DNA of 64,000 nt from Chionoecetes opilio (lineage: Eukaryota; Arthropoda; Malacostraca; Decapoda; Majidae), in contig JACEEZ010020393.1 in assembly GCA_016584305.1 (NCBI GenBank), positions 16,001 through 80,000 of the forward strand. Reading direction: 5' to 3'. Shown here one piece after another: positions 10,591-22,439 of the stretch (positions are counted from its first letter, which is position 1; the number at the start of each line of letters is the position of its first letter). The position numbers and the translations under genes are program-made. The notes beneath the pieces are model-generated. The model was not told where the DNA came from. It made no database searches and worked only from the letters and a program-made list of their open reading frames with translations.

Positions 10591-12760
10591 TGGTAGCCAG
10601 TAAAACCTTCGCCTGTCTTCCTTAGCCTTTTTAATGTCAACAGTACAAAAGTTGTCTTGACGCATAATCTAGCCACCCAATGTTTGTCCTTATGAAGCAA
10701 GGTAAGTATATATATCACAATCTCAGATCACTACGTCGCCGCTCTCTAATATCACATTCACGGCGCCTCTAAACCCGCGCCTCCTTACACGCTACACCAA
10801 GTCTTTATAGAGAGAGTATAATATAAGCTAGTATCCACTTGCTAACCGCAGCAGCACCGGGCCAGATGCTGTGTGCTGACCCGTGCTGATGCTGACGATG
10901 ATTGTCGCGCGCAGGGCAGCCGCGGCCACGCCCTCCCCAGGCAGGTGGGGGCGTGGCCGCGGCGCCCCGATGCTGCCTGTAGGAAGTATTCTCTATCAAG
11001 GGTTTATGTGACACTCTAAGTAAACAGTGATTCATGACAGTTGGGTGAACGAACTGACGGGTGGGGCGTCCCCCCCCCCCCCACCCATGCCACACAGGGG
11101 CGCTGTATGGCGGTGGTGTCCTGGGCAACACGAGCACCACGCCCCTCGCTGTGCCGGCCATCCACCAGGCCCGGCACGGCACACACAACCACAAGTCTGG
11201 CCTGCGTCACTGGTGCCTCGGCATCGCGCGGCCACCTACACTGCCGCGACCCACCCCAGACCTCCACGGTCCACCACGGGGCAGCGGGGCGGGGCGGGTC
11301 TCAGCCTACATTACATCACAGCCGATACGTTTGGCGCGCAATAACAAACACTGAACAATACAACAAGTAATGCCTGACTCAGCATTATACCAAGATACAA
11401 TACATGTAGTGTTGGAAGGCCGCGGGACCCCTTGGGTGTGGGGCGGGGTAGGGGTGACGCCCTGGGGACTGTCGGGTTGTGTTGTGTTGGGGTGGCAAGG
11501 CTTGAGGAGGTGCTTACATGACAGCGTGTGAGTGTAGCGGTGTTTCTAGAGCAGTGACAAGGCAGCTACAGTGTGGCGCACGCAGGAACTGTGGGGAGTG
11601 CAGGCCTGGCCCCGGGCTGGCCGTGGGGCGGGCGCGGGGCGTCCATAGTGCCCCGTGACGGGCCTCACCATGTAGTGTGTGTGTGTGTGTGTGTGTACAA
11701 GCGGCCAGCGTGGCAGTGTTGCTGTCTTTCATCAAAACCCCGACACGTGTTCGGGGGAAGTCTTTCTTAATGCTACCAAGACTACTACAACACCGGCCGT
11801 CATCAGGACAACTACTGTACCGGGATAGCGGAACTCGCGCCGCCCTCACCTGCGCCTAACAAAGCCTAACAAGCCTAACAAGCGGGGCGGATAATGCGCC
11901 TACACCTAGCGCTACCTCTGGGGCGCTGGGGGCTGACGGCCTGGCGGGGCGGGGCGGGGCGGGGCGGCCTGGGCCCCCTAGTACCTAATATAATTGATAG
12001 ATTTAAAGCTATAATGTATCACCTACAAGCTACCAATGCGCGGCACAGCCCCATCACAGCACGGCGGGGCGGCGCGGCGCGGGGCGGGTCTCACCGCCCC
12101 GCACCGCGCCGCCCCGCGTCAACACAACTATTTAGTATCACAGACTATTGAGAATACAGCGCACGCCGCAAGCCAGCGCGCGACACAACAGTACTCGGCC
12201 CCGCCCCGCGCCCCGCGCCCCGCGCCCCGTGCCAGGCTGACCCTGCACGGGGCGCCGCCACTCCACGCACTATTTGGCCTCTATAATTGTCAACACATCA
12301 TCATAATAATAATAATAATAATAATAGTAACACTAGTAATAATACAAGATCACAAAAGTGTGAAGGAGAAACCAGACAGGAGAAACAGTAGTGTTGGTGC
12401 GGCCTCTGGCACCACGGCAGAAGGCATCCCCCCACCCTCCCCCCGCCCCTGTTAGGAGTGTTACTTCCTGAACCAGTTAGGACCGTGGTTAATACTCCTT
12501 GTTAGGACCGCGCCCGCACTACAGGCTGGCTGGAGGACTACGTGTGAGACAGGCTGTGATTGCTACGCCCTGGCTCAAGGGGGCGTGACACCGCGATTGC
12601 CGCCCCGCCCGGCTATCACAGACTACGGGGCAGCAAAACGGGGCTTCGGGGGCGTAAACGAGGCGGCGGGGGTGTCACGGGCGTGGGGCGGGGCAACGCT
12701 TGGGGGGGGAGGGCCTACACACAACATTAACTCTATGGGGATAAAGGCTACAGTGTCATA
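10331..12760. other. GC-rich intronic DNA between cassettes 2 and 3
   Basis: Contains an (AC)n run at 10538-10589, a small (GT)n near 11677-11694, (GGGGC)n clusters near 11945-11965 and 12180-12230, and (AAT)n near 12304-12326. No exon with credible splice sites was found. Confidence 0.55.
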
Positions 12761-12767
12761 GGTATAG

Positions 12768-12793
12768 TGTGTGTGTGTGTGTGTGTGTGTGGG

Positions 12794-12845
<52 letters not shown>

Positions 12846-12859
12846 TGTACGTGGTGTGT

Positions 12860-12906
<47 letters not shown>

Positions 12907-13051
12907 TGTGTGTGTGTGTTGTGTGTGTGTGGTGTGTACGTGTGTGTGTGTGTGTGTGTGTGTGTACGTGTTGGTGTGTGTGTGTGTGTCGTGTGTGTGT
13001 GTGTCGTGTGTACGTGTGTGTGTGTGTGTGTGTACGTGTGTGTACGTGTGT

Positions 13052-13094
<43 letters not shown>

Positions 13095-13117
13095 TGTGGT
13101 GTGTGTGTGTGTGTGGT

Positions 13118-13160
<43 letters not shown>
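12768..13160. repeat. Compound (GT)n microsatellite
   Basis: About 390 bp of GT repeat with TACG and GGT interruptions. Both-strand ORFs are repeat translations. Confidence 0.97.
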
Positions 13161-13162
<2 letters not shown>

Positions 13163-13441
13163 CTAAGTGTTGTACTATCACGTCACATAATCATCACACT
13201 CGCGGGACTAAACAGGGACACAGCCGAAAGTCTTCAAGAATCTTCTCCAAGCTACTAATAAGGGAAACTATCACCTAAGTCACCTAATATCATAAAAAAT
13301 TCAATAATATATATATATATAAATCCAGATACAGTATATATATGTACTATATATATATAAAGATATATATTATCATTAGCTAAAGTCATAAAAATCTCGC
13401 TTATATAGGAATATAGATATAAAGTATTTGTGACACATGAA

Positions 13442-13679
13442 CTACCGTCAACAACACTATAGTCGCCACTGCACTAATGTCGCCAGGCGAATATTACGAC
13501 TGTTAGCATCACTACAGCCTTGTATGTGCCACTGAAGACATGTACAACAGGTACATCATATAAACTACTGAGCATGTGTCTCCAGTGGCACATACAAGGC
13601 TGTAGGTGATGCTAAAATCCGTAACATATGGCGCCTGGCGACATTAGTGCAGTGGCGACTATAGTGTTGTTGACGGTAG
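13442..13679. mobile_element. Foldback MITE family A, copy 1
   Basis: The arms run inward from CTACCGTCAACAACACTATA on both sides for about 100 bp, with shared blocks GTCGCCACTGCACTAATGTC and CTTGTATGTGCCACTG, around a loop of about 35 bp. It is almost entirely palindromic, with no ORF. Two related copies lie at 13848-14080 and 48114-48336. Confidence 0.9.
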
Positions 13680-13847
13680 ATTAAAGTAACTTGCCTTCAT
13701 GAATCCGAGAGGCAGAAGGAAGCAAAGTAACATTATATAGACACACTCCACTAAATGCTGTATAGTAACGTTATCTCCACCCACGGCCTCTCGGGTAGTG
13801 ACGACAGGCTTAACCAATAATAAAAAAAACATGTGTCAGTAGCCATT

Positions 13848-14080
13848 ACCGTAGACAACACTATAGTCGCCACTGCACTAATGTCGCCAGGCGCCATATA
13901 TTACGAATGTCAGCATCACTACAGACTTGTATGTGCCACTGAAGACAGGTACATAATATAAACTACTGTGCATGCCTCTTCAGTGGCACATACAAGGCTG
14001 TAGTGATGCTTTACAGTAGTGCTAAAATTCGTAATGGGCGCCTGGCGACATTAGTGTACCGTGGCGACTATAGTGTTAAT
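13848..14080. mobile_element. Foldback MITE family A, copy 2
   Basis: Same palindromic layout as the copy at 13442, with the outer ends more diverged. It lies 27 nt beyond the stop codon of cassette 2 in transcription order, so it would make a long hairpin in that isoform's 3' UTR. Confidence 0.88.
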
Positions 14081-14106
14081 TGAGATCAGAACTAATGCAC
14101 TGGGTT

Positions 14107-14354
14107 TCACTTCTTCTTCTTCACGGGGTACTTATGCACATTGACGAGGTGTTTGCGTAGGTACTCTGCCGTCCGGAAGGCGGCGCTACAATGGGCGCAG
14201 GCGTGGTAGAATGCCGGGGACTGGTGCATGGTCGTGATGTGTTTCTTCAGATTATAAAAGTTACTGATCAGCTTGCAGCAGTAAGGACACGATTGGGGCA
14301 CCTCGCGGGACGCTATCAGAGACCCCGACCCACACACCAACCCTTCACCACCAC
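14107..14354 (-). CDS. Alternative terminal zinc-finger exon (cassette 2), two C2H2 fingers
   Basis: Terminal coding exon of 248 nt. The acceptor CATTGCAG lies just above 14354, preceded by a C-rich pyrimidine tract, and the TGA stop is at 14107-14109. The first two bases (GT) complete a Gly codon with the linker exon's final G. It encodes 81 residues: a Gly/Ser leader (GGEGLVCGSGS), then fingers at Cys22/Cys25/His38/His43 and Cys52/Cys55/His68/His73, both C-x2-C-x12-H-x4-H, and a basic end KYPVKKKK that could act as a nuclear localisation signal. Finger 1 matches finger 1 of cassette 3 at 11 of 22 positions, including KLIS and an NLxKH core. Finger 2 shares YLxKHL with cassette 1. The cassettes therefore look like duplicated exons. 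A foldback MITE starts 27 nt past the stop and would lie in the 3' UTR. Confidence 0.85.
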
Positions 14355-14394
14355 CTGCAATGACGTCGGGAGGGAGGGAGGGGGGGAATTACTA

Positions 14395-14706
14395 CACCTT
14401 TCTCCACCAACACCACCACCATCATCACCATCACCAACACCACCATCAACCCTATCACACCACCAGCCCCAGCACCAGCACCATCACCACCATCATTCTA
14501 CACCACCAGCGTTCCACCATCACCCTACACCAACACCAGCATCCTACATCACCACCACCACCACCACCAGCGTTCCACCACGGTTCCAATATAGCCCCCG
14601 CCACCACCATAGCAAGCACTTCGATTTCTGCACCATTCCTGATTTTCTTTTTTACTTAGAGGGTTTTTTGTACTTCCCTCCTTCCGCGGCTTTTTTTATA
14701 CATATG

Positions 14707-14763
<57 letters not shown>

Positions 14764-14945
14764 GTGTGTGTGTGTGTGTGTGTGGGGCACTATCGAATAC
14801 TTAACGAAGAATTAAGTGGGAGGATGATAAAGGAATGTGAGAGAGACAGAGAAAGAGAGAGTCAAAAGTTAAAAATGCATGAAGGAGGTGGGATAAGGAA
14901 GGGAGGAGAGGAGGAGGAGGAGGAGGAGGAGGAGGAGGAGGAGGA
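14395..14945. repeat. Triplet-rich block, (GT)n and (GGA)n
   Basis: ACC/ATC triplet-rich sequence at 14398-14590, (GT)n at 14710-14784 and (GGA)n at 14908-14945. The His-rich ORFs are repeat translations. Confidence 0.85.
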
Positions 14946-14949
14946 AGGG

Positions 14950-15815
14950 AGGAGAGGAAATGGGAGGAGGAAGAACTATTTTTTTTAAGTATCCTTCGCT
15001 TTGTATACAATCCTTCAGAGTCCTTCACGGGCCTCTTCGATCCTTCACGCATCCTACAGAAGTCATCGGAGGGCATTGAAAGTCCCACAGGCTTGCTATA
15101 GTATTCCTAGGTTTTTATAAGTACTTTGACAATCGCATGGGTGGCTCAAATAGGGATTAATAATACTACTACTAATACTGAAAATACTAATACTGATCGT
15201 TGTATTGAAGTAATGATTAATCTAGCAATGCCTAGCATATTGTTATGTCTTGTAGTAAGTTTTGTCTAATTTGTGGTTTTTAAGGAATATCTGGAAGTAT
15301 CATGTCATTGTGAATTGGCTGAAATAGGGACTTCTGATCATTGTAACTGAAAACTGACTCCAGATTCGTGTTCAGCATGCCCGAGAACTGCTTATAAACT
15401 AATAAAGTTATGAAACTGTTTTTAATCTTTCGTTTCATAAAACAGATACATAAAATTGACTCAATCTTTCGCTTCGTAAAATAATCTTAACCAATTCAGC
15501 GCAAACACTAAACCGCCTGCCGTCAAAGATTGCATTTCCTGATCCAAGGCAATGTTATTTTCTATTTCTTGTTTTCCGTTCAAATAAGTGACTGCTTTGT
15601 TGTTTCTATCGAATTACATCATCCTCTTATTAGATTTAGTGTCATCCCAAAAATCTTGTACGTATCTTATAATGCGTACGTAGTTTAAAGTGACATGCTA
15701 AACACACACACACACAATCACACTGCCAGCGTAAGGATCAAATTAACCACATGAGACACCACGACTGGATAACGCGAGTGTACGTAGCAAATTTTCCGTA
15801 CATCACAACTATAGC
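14950..15815. other. AT-rich intronic DNA
   Basis: Unique, AT-rich, no gene recognised. The TCCTTCA motif recurs several times at 14991-15053, and the pair AATCTTTCGTTTCATAAAA/AATCTTTCGCTTCGTAAAA occurs at about 15424 and 15462. Confidence 0.5.
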
Positions 15816-15819
15816 CTAT

Positions 15820-16000
15820 TGTTTTTAACGAGGCCAAAATGGTGCCCCTTTCCTGCTTACTGCCTGATATTTAATGCCAGGAGAAGGGAATACTACACTT
15901 CTTCTTAATTACAGTTGCATTTTATCATAGTTAACCCTAGTATCAGGTAAACACAGGCATCATTTTAAGCATGAGACCTTAAGATAGAACGGAATTTTCA
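15820..16000 (-). repeat. Single copy of the dispersed element that is tandem at 63 kb
   Basis: Read on the minus strand this matches the 103-bp unit of 62921-63640: blocks ATGATGCCTGTGTTTACCTG, GAAGAAGTGTAGTATTCCCT and TCTCCTGGCAT, then a shared right flank GGCACCATTTTGGCCTCGTT. Here the unit occurs once. Confidence 0.85.
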
Positions 16001-16084
16001 CCTTGTTAAAAAAAATAGACCCTAGGTAAATACAGTCACTTACACACACCCTATCTTTCCACAATGTCTAGTACCACCCACTCT

Positions 16085-17783
16085 CTCCCCCCCCACAACG
16101 CACACCCCAGGCCCCCCACACGCACCCCAGGCCACCTACACACACCCCAGACCCCCCCCACACACCCCAGGCCCCCCCCACACACCCCAGGCCCCCCACG
16201 CACACCCCAGACCCCCCACACACACCCAGGCCACATACACACACCCCAGGCCACATACACACACCCCAGGCCCCCCATACACACCCCAGGCCCCCCCCAG
16301 ACCCACCACACACACCCCAGGCCACCTACACACACCCCAGACCCCCCCCACACACCCCAGGCCCCCCACGCACACCCAGACCCCCCACACACACCCCAGG
16401 CCACATACACACACCCCAGGCCCCCCATACACACCCCAGGCCCCCCCCAGACCCCCCACACACCCCAGGCCACCTACACACACCCCAGGCCCCCCACACA
16501 CACCCCAGACCCCCCACGCACACCCCAGGCCCCCCACGCACACCCCAGGCCCCCCACACACACCCCAGGCCCCCCACACACACCCCAGGCCCCCACACAC
16601 ACCCCAGGCCCCCACACACACCCCAGGCCCCCACACACACACCCCAGGCCCCCACACACACCCCAGGCCCCACGCACACCCCAGGCCCCCCACACACACC
16701 CCAGGCCCCCACACACACCCCAGGCCCCCCACACACCCCAGGCCCCCCACACACACCCCAGGCCCCCCCACAACCCAGGCCCCCCACACACACCCCAGGC
16801 CCCCACGCACACCCCAGGCCCCCCACACACCCCAGGCCCCAACACACCCCAGGCCCCCACACACCCCAGGCCCCCACCACACCCCAGGCCCCCCAACGCC
16901 CACACACCCCAGGCCCCCCACACACCCCAGGCCCCACCACACCCGGCCCCCACACACACCCCAGGCCCCCACCACCACCCCAGGCCCCCACACACACCCC
17001 AGGCCCCACCACACCCAGGCCCCCACACACACCCAGGCCCCCACACACACCCAGGCCCCCACACACCAGGCCCCACCACACCCAGGCCCCCACACACACC
17101 CAGGCCCCCCACCACACACCCCAGGCCCCCCACACCAACCCCAGGCCCCCACACCCCCCCCCCACACCCCAGGCCCCCCACACACCCCAGGCCCCACCAC
17201 CCAGGCCCCACACACCCAGGCCCCCACCACACCCAGCCCCCACACACCCAGGCCCCCACACACACCCCAGGCCCCCACACACCCCAGGCCCCCACACACA
17301 CCCCAGGCCCCCCACACACACCCCAGGCCCCCACACACCAGCCCCACCACACCCACCACACACCCAGGCCCCCACACACACCCAGGCCCCCCACACACCC
17401 AGCCCCCACACCCCCAGGCCCCCCACACCCCCAGCCCCACACACCCCAGGCCCCCACCCACCAGGCCCCCACACACACCCAGGCCCCCTACACACACCCC
17501 AGGCCCCCTACACACACCCCAGGCCCCCCACACACACCCCAGGCCCCTACACACACCCCAGGCCCCTTACACACACCCCAGGCCCCCTACACACACCCCA
17601 GGCCCCCTACACACACCCAGGCCCCCTACACACACCCCAGGCCCCCTACACACACCCAGGCCCCCCACACACACCCCAGGCCCCCTACACACACCCCAGG
17701 CCCCTTACACACACCCCAGGCCCCCTACACACACCCCAGGCCCCCTACACACACCCCAGGACCCCCACACACCCCCAGAGGAA
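16085..17783. repeat. C-rich minisatellite, 18-21 bp unit (CCCCAGGCCCCCCACACACA)
   Basis: About 85 copies of a C/A-only unit with length variation. The strand is almost free of T and G apart from the AGG. All frames stay open, producing long Pro/His/Thr and Gly/Cys/Trp ORFs that are not genes. Confidence 0.95.
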
Positions 17784-18192
17784 TTTCTCCGTCCTGCCAG
17801 TAGGGGTCAGTAGCGCGTTATAATAAGCAAAGCGTAAAGCCGCGAAGCAGTTATTATTAAAGCATCAGTAAGTAATATCATCAATAAATAGTCTTGATGG
17901 AAGTTGTGACATGATTAATTTTTTAGCAGGGTTATAATTTAGCGTTTTCTCCAGTTATTATTAATCAAAGCACTGTTAAAATTAGATCATTAATATATAT
18001 AAGTCATGATGGAATTCGTGATATTATTTGATTGAGTTATTTTAGAAGGGTTTTAATTTAGTTGTTCTTTTCATGAAGTTTTTTAGTGGGGTTAAATTTT
18101 GGTTGATCTTTCCATCAGTGACTTATGAAATACATACACAGAGGTTACATAACATCCTGAAACATAACATACTATTCTTAGGAACCAGTCAA

Positions 18193-18245
<53 letters not shown>

Positions 18246-18367
18246 TTGAAAATGGCCTATAGAACACTTCGTAACCTTCACTTGATAAATATAATTCAAT
18301 AAAAATGTTCTTCAATACAGTCCAAGGGTATTCAGTCTTTTCACTTCTTCAAAAATCTGTCGCATTC
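17784..18367. other. AT-rich DNA with a (GT)n run
   Basis: AT-rich non-coding sequence. (GT)n at 18198-18246. No gene seen. Confidence 0.6.
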
Positions 18368-19712
18368 ATAACCCCTTGAGACCCAGAACGTAATTTCCAT
18401 TGTAATTTGGGTACCATTAGACAATTTGTAGTGACTATAAGCAATATTTTATAGCTATGACCTGTTTAGTATCCTTGTCCACTAACTAATGTGGTATATT
18501 CAGTGGCTTCGTAGTTTTATGGCTAACAACAGACAATTTTATATAGCAAAGGAAAGATCTGGGCGTGAAGGGTTAATGGGTCTGGGTGTGAAGGGGTTAA
18601 TGGGTCTGGGTGTGAAGGGGTTAATGGGTCTGGGTGTGAAGGGGTTAACGGGTCTGGGTGTGAAGGGGTTAATGGGACTGGGTGTGAAGGGGTTAATGGG
18701 TCTGGGTGTGAAGGGGTTAATGGGACTGGGTGTGAAGGGGTTAATGGGTCTGGGTGTGAAGGGGTTAATGGGTCTGGGTGTGAAGGGGTTAATGGGTCTG
18801 GGCTGTGAAGGGGTTAATGGGTCTGGGTGTGAAGGGGTTAATGGATCTGGGCGTGAAGGGTTAATGGGTCTGGGTGTGAAGGGGTTAATGGGTCTGGGCG
18901 TGAAGGGTTAATGGGTCTGGGCGTGAAGGGGTTAATGGGTCTGGGCGTAAAGGGGTTAATGGGTCTGGGTGTGAAGGTGTTAATGGGTCTGGGCGTGAAG
19001 GGGTTAATGGGTCTGGGTGTGAAGGGGTTAATGGGTCTGGGTGTGAAGGGGTTAATGGATCTGGGCGTGAAGGGGTTAATGGGTCTGGGTGTGAAGGGGT
19101 TAATGGGTCTGGGTGTGAAGGGGTTAACGGGTCTGGGTGTGAAGGGGTTAATGGGTCTGGGTGTGAAGGGGTTAATGGGTCTGGGTGTGAAGGTGTTAAT
19201 GGGACTGGGTGTGAAGGGGTTAATGGGTCTGGGTGTGAAGGTGTTAATGGGACTGGGTGTGAAGGGGTTAATGGGTCTGGGTGTGAAGGGGTTAATGGGA
19301 CTGGGTGTGAAGGGGTTAATGGGTCTGGGTGTGAAGGGGTTAATGGGTCTGGGTGTGAAGGGGTTAATGGGTCTGGGCGTGAAGGGGTTAATGGGTCTGG
19401 GTGTGAAGGGGTTAATGGATCTGGGCGTGAAGGGGTTAATGGGTCTGGGTGTGAAGGGGTTAATGGATCTGGGCGTGAAGGGGTTAATGGGTCTGGGTGT
19501 GAAGGGGTTAATGGGTCTGGGCGTGAAGGGGTTAATGGGTCTGGGTGTGAAGGTGTTAATGGGTCTGGGCGTGAAGGGGTTAATGGGTCTGGGCGTGAAG
19601 GGGTTAATGGGTCTGGGCGTGAAGGGGTTAATGGGTCTGGGTGTGAAGGGGTTAATGGGTCTGGGCGTGAAGGGGTTAATGGGTCTGGGCGTGAAGGGGT
19701 TAATGGGTCTGG
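18368..19712 (+). mobile_element. piggyBac-like TTAA MITE, copy 2, with amplified right terminus
   Basis: The MITE body (18368-18560) starts at a mutated TTAA (ATAA) followed by CCCCTTGAGACCCAGAACG. Its right terminus, TCTGGGCGTGAAGGGG plus TTAATGGG, is then repeated as a 24-bp tandem array of about 48 units to 19712. Units differ mainly at GGGTGTG versus GGGCGTG, with rare TTAACGGG and GGACTGGG variants. ORFs reading GLGVKGLM in one frame and PSHPDPLT on the other strand are array translations. Confidence 0.9.
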
Positions 19713-20640
19713 CTGCCTCGCTTTCATATTCTCCTCAAAGACAGAAAACACACATTAGACTCAGACATTAGTATTCATCGGGGTGATTTCTGCATGGGTG
19801 TATCTTAGAAGCTCCCTCCCTCCCACCCTCATTACTCCTCCATTCTAAATTCTCTCATAAATAAATAAACAAACATTGGATTATGTAAGCAAGGAATTAT
19901 AAGGTTGATTTCTGCATGGGTGTATTTCATAGTCTCCCTTCCCCCCTCCCCCAATAATCAGCTGCCTTTCTACAGCTGTATTAGTGTTGGCCATTCGCTG
20001 CTGCCTAACTGTTGTCCTGCCAGTGCTGCGCTGTACACATCTGCTGCACGTCCACAGTCCGCCAGCGAGTGTTATGCAGTATTTACAGCTGTTGTTCTAT
20101 ACATGCATCAGCTGCATTCACTACAGACAGTCCTGCGCTCACAACACTCTGGTGGACTCGCAACACTCCGCACTGTGTCCACCACTCAACGCAACACAAC
20201 TTGTTTCATGTTCGTGTAACACTGGTCTCCTTCAACTCAGGAACTACCTCGTGTAGGTCTCGCGGCCTCTTGTAGCTTCCTTATTTTCTTATGTTCTTAA
20301 CACTCGAGGCTCGTGTGTTGCGTCACATCCTTGCAGCGGCCTCCTGCATCACGGGCTGTTCTGTGCCCTGACAACAACAGCTGTTCTGCCCAACACACAG
20401 CATGGCAGCAACACTGGGCTGGTGTTGCTTCAGGCAGCACCACCACAACACTGGTGTCCTGGCACACCCTGCCAGGCCTCAACAAAGGCCTTTTCTAGCC
20501 TTTGGGGCCCCATGCGAAATGCTGTTTGGGGGCCTATTTTGTAAAACCATGGTGGGGATTCCAAGTTCTTCATTTCAAGAAACCCAAGAATTTCAGTGGC
20601 TGTGCCCTGTGCCTGTACTCAACACTCATTTTAATAAAAA
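19713..20640. other. Non-repetitive DNA, no gene recognised
   Basis: GTATTTATCTGCATGGGTGTAT-like sequence occurs twice, near 19786 and 19908, as a short direct repeat. Small ORFs here have no recognisable domain. Confidence 0.5.
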
Positions 20641-20664
20641 ATAAAAAATGCAAATAATGGCAGC

Positions 20665-20900
20665 TTGGGGGCCCCTGGGTGGCTTTGGGGGCCCCTTGGT
20701 GGCTTTGGGGGCCCCTTGGTGGCTTCGGGGGCCCTGTGCAATCGCGTAGTTCGCATATAGTAAGAAATGGCCGTGGCCTCAACACAGTGTTCCCTCGGGG
20801 GCCACCGAGACCCCAGCCCGGCACTCAGGGCCAGGCAGTGCCACGGGGCCACCGAGACCCCAGCCCGGCACTCAGGGCCAGGCAGTGCCACACAGGGCCG
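20665..20900. repeat. Short GC-rich tandem duplications
   Basis: Three copies of a unit of about 22 bp containing GGGGGCCCCTTGGTGGCTTC or a close variant (20665-20735), then a perfect duplication of about 45 bp starting GCCACCGAGACCCCAGCCCG (20799-20890). Confidence 0.85.
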
Positions 20901-21261
20901 CCTGGCCTGGCGGGAGAACAAAGCAAACACAGATGGGTACTTTTCAGGGTATATTTGACACAATGAATTTTATTCTAAATACCATGAATGTTTCTACAAG
21001 TTGCATAACAATTTGTACACTGTTTGAACACTGCTCTGCTATTGGCTACCAACATTGAGGTGTTGCGTGTGGGCTGTGAGGCTTGCAGCACTACCGACAA
21101 CTGTGGCTGGCGCGGCGGGGCAAACGCGCCGCCGCCGCCGCCGCCGCTACATGTAAGGTACAACTTAAAGGTAAGCATAGATGAAGATCCCTGACTCAAA
21201 ACTCAAATAGTCTACAGAGTATGAGTTGTTATGGTGTGGTGGGCGCGGCCACCCATCAACG

Positions 21262-21330
21262 CTGCCACACACACACACACACACATGCACACACACACAC
21301 CCACACACGCACGCACACACACACACACAA
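21262..21330. repeat. (CA)n microsatellite
   Basis: AC repeat with TGC and CGC interruptions. Unremarkable AT-rich DNA without a recognised gene follows to 21784. Confidence 0.93.
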
Positions 21331-21784
21331 GTAAAATCATTCATACACTCCTCTCACTACCATGTATTCCGTCAATAATACGGCATTACGTACGTACTTT
21401 CAAAATGCCGTTCTTCCCTCCCTTCCTCATTGTTGGCATTATAGGTCAGGTCAGATCTGTGTGGCTGTCTAATGCATGGATCTACTTATACACTCATCTA
21501 CCTTTAAATATAGTCATCATTAATAAGGAGATGCTAGTCTAAAAAGATGCATGCACTGAATACACACATAGATCCTGACTTCACTATAATGCAAACACAA
21601 TGTCTGAACGCTAGAACAAATATCTCGTTGTATTATAGCCATGTTTCTCGCACTGGTTCATAACTGTTCACATGATATGACCCCAAAAATAAACTATAAT
21701 ATTGCATTGATACCTTGTTTATGTGACCGTTTATTGTCTTGAGTTACGTGTTTGGATTCAGTTAATAAAATAATTGAGGTATCT

Positions 21785-21994
21785 TTAACCCCTTGAGGCC
21801 CAGAACGTAATTTCCATTGTAATTTGGGTACCATTAGACGATATTTAGTGACTATAAGCAATGTTTTATAGCTATGACCTGTTTAGTATCCTTGTCTAAT
21901 AGGTAATTTGGTTTATTTAGTGACTTTTTGTAATTTTATGGCTAACAGACAATTTTCTATATTAATGGAAATAATCTGGGCCTCGAGGGGTTAA
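21785..21994 (+). mobile_element. piggyBac-like TTAA MITE, copy 3 (most intact)
   Basis: A 210-bp copy with exact TTAA at both ends (21785-21788 and 21991-21994). The termini CCCCTTGAGGCCCAGA and (reverse complement) CCCCTCGAGGCCCAGA form a 16-bp inverted repeat with one mismatch. There is no array here, so this is the best template for the ancestral element. Confidence 0.9.
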
Positions 21995-22202
21995 GCGAAA
22001 GAAAATAATCAGTTACCGTCCAGCATAAAAATCTCTATCTACGACATCTTCCATACCTTGAAAATAACATTAGAATTTATTGATTATATTTATTAGGCGA
22101 TAATCAGAAGCTAAAGAAATGCTTAAAAATGTTAACTTCTCATCGTTATCAAATCTATAAATTAAAACTTGTTCCACATAACCATATGACACAGATAAAT
22201 GG

Positions 22203-22206
<4 letters not shown>

Positions 22207-22271
<65 letters not shown>
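22207..22271. repeat. (GT)n microsatellite
   Basis: Perfect GT run of about 65 bp. Confidence 0.97.
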
Positions 22272-22276
<5 letters not shown>

Positions 22277-22439
22277 CGAGTAAACACGAGGTAAGATAAC
22301 TACAGCACTGCAATAATTACCCGTACATTCAAGCTACGGAATTTCAGATTACGAATAACAAAATACGAACGAATCTGACGGACAATTTTGGTTCTGAACA
22401 CTGCTAGATTTCACGGTGATGCGAATAATTGGTTCCGTA

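Noticed and set aside
16064..17803. 579-codon plus-strand ORF rich in Pro/His/Thr, and long Gly/Cys/Trp ORFs opposite
   Set aside because: Pure translation of the C-rich minisatellite. All frames are open and there is no splice or start context.
18489..19771. GLGVKGLM-type ORFs and the reverse PDPLTPSH ORFs, also at 45192-45857 and 59635-60120
   Set aside because: Translations of the 24-bp MITE-derived array.
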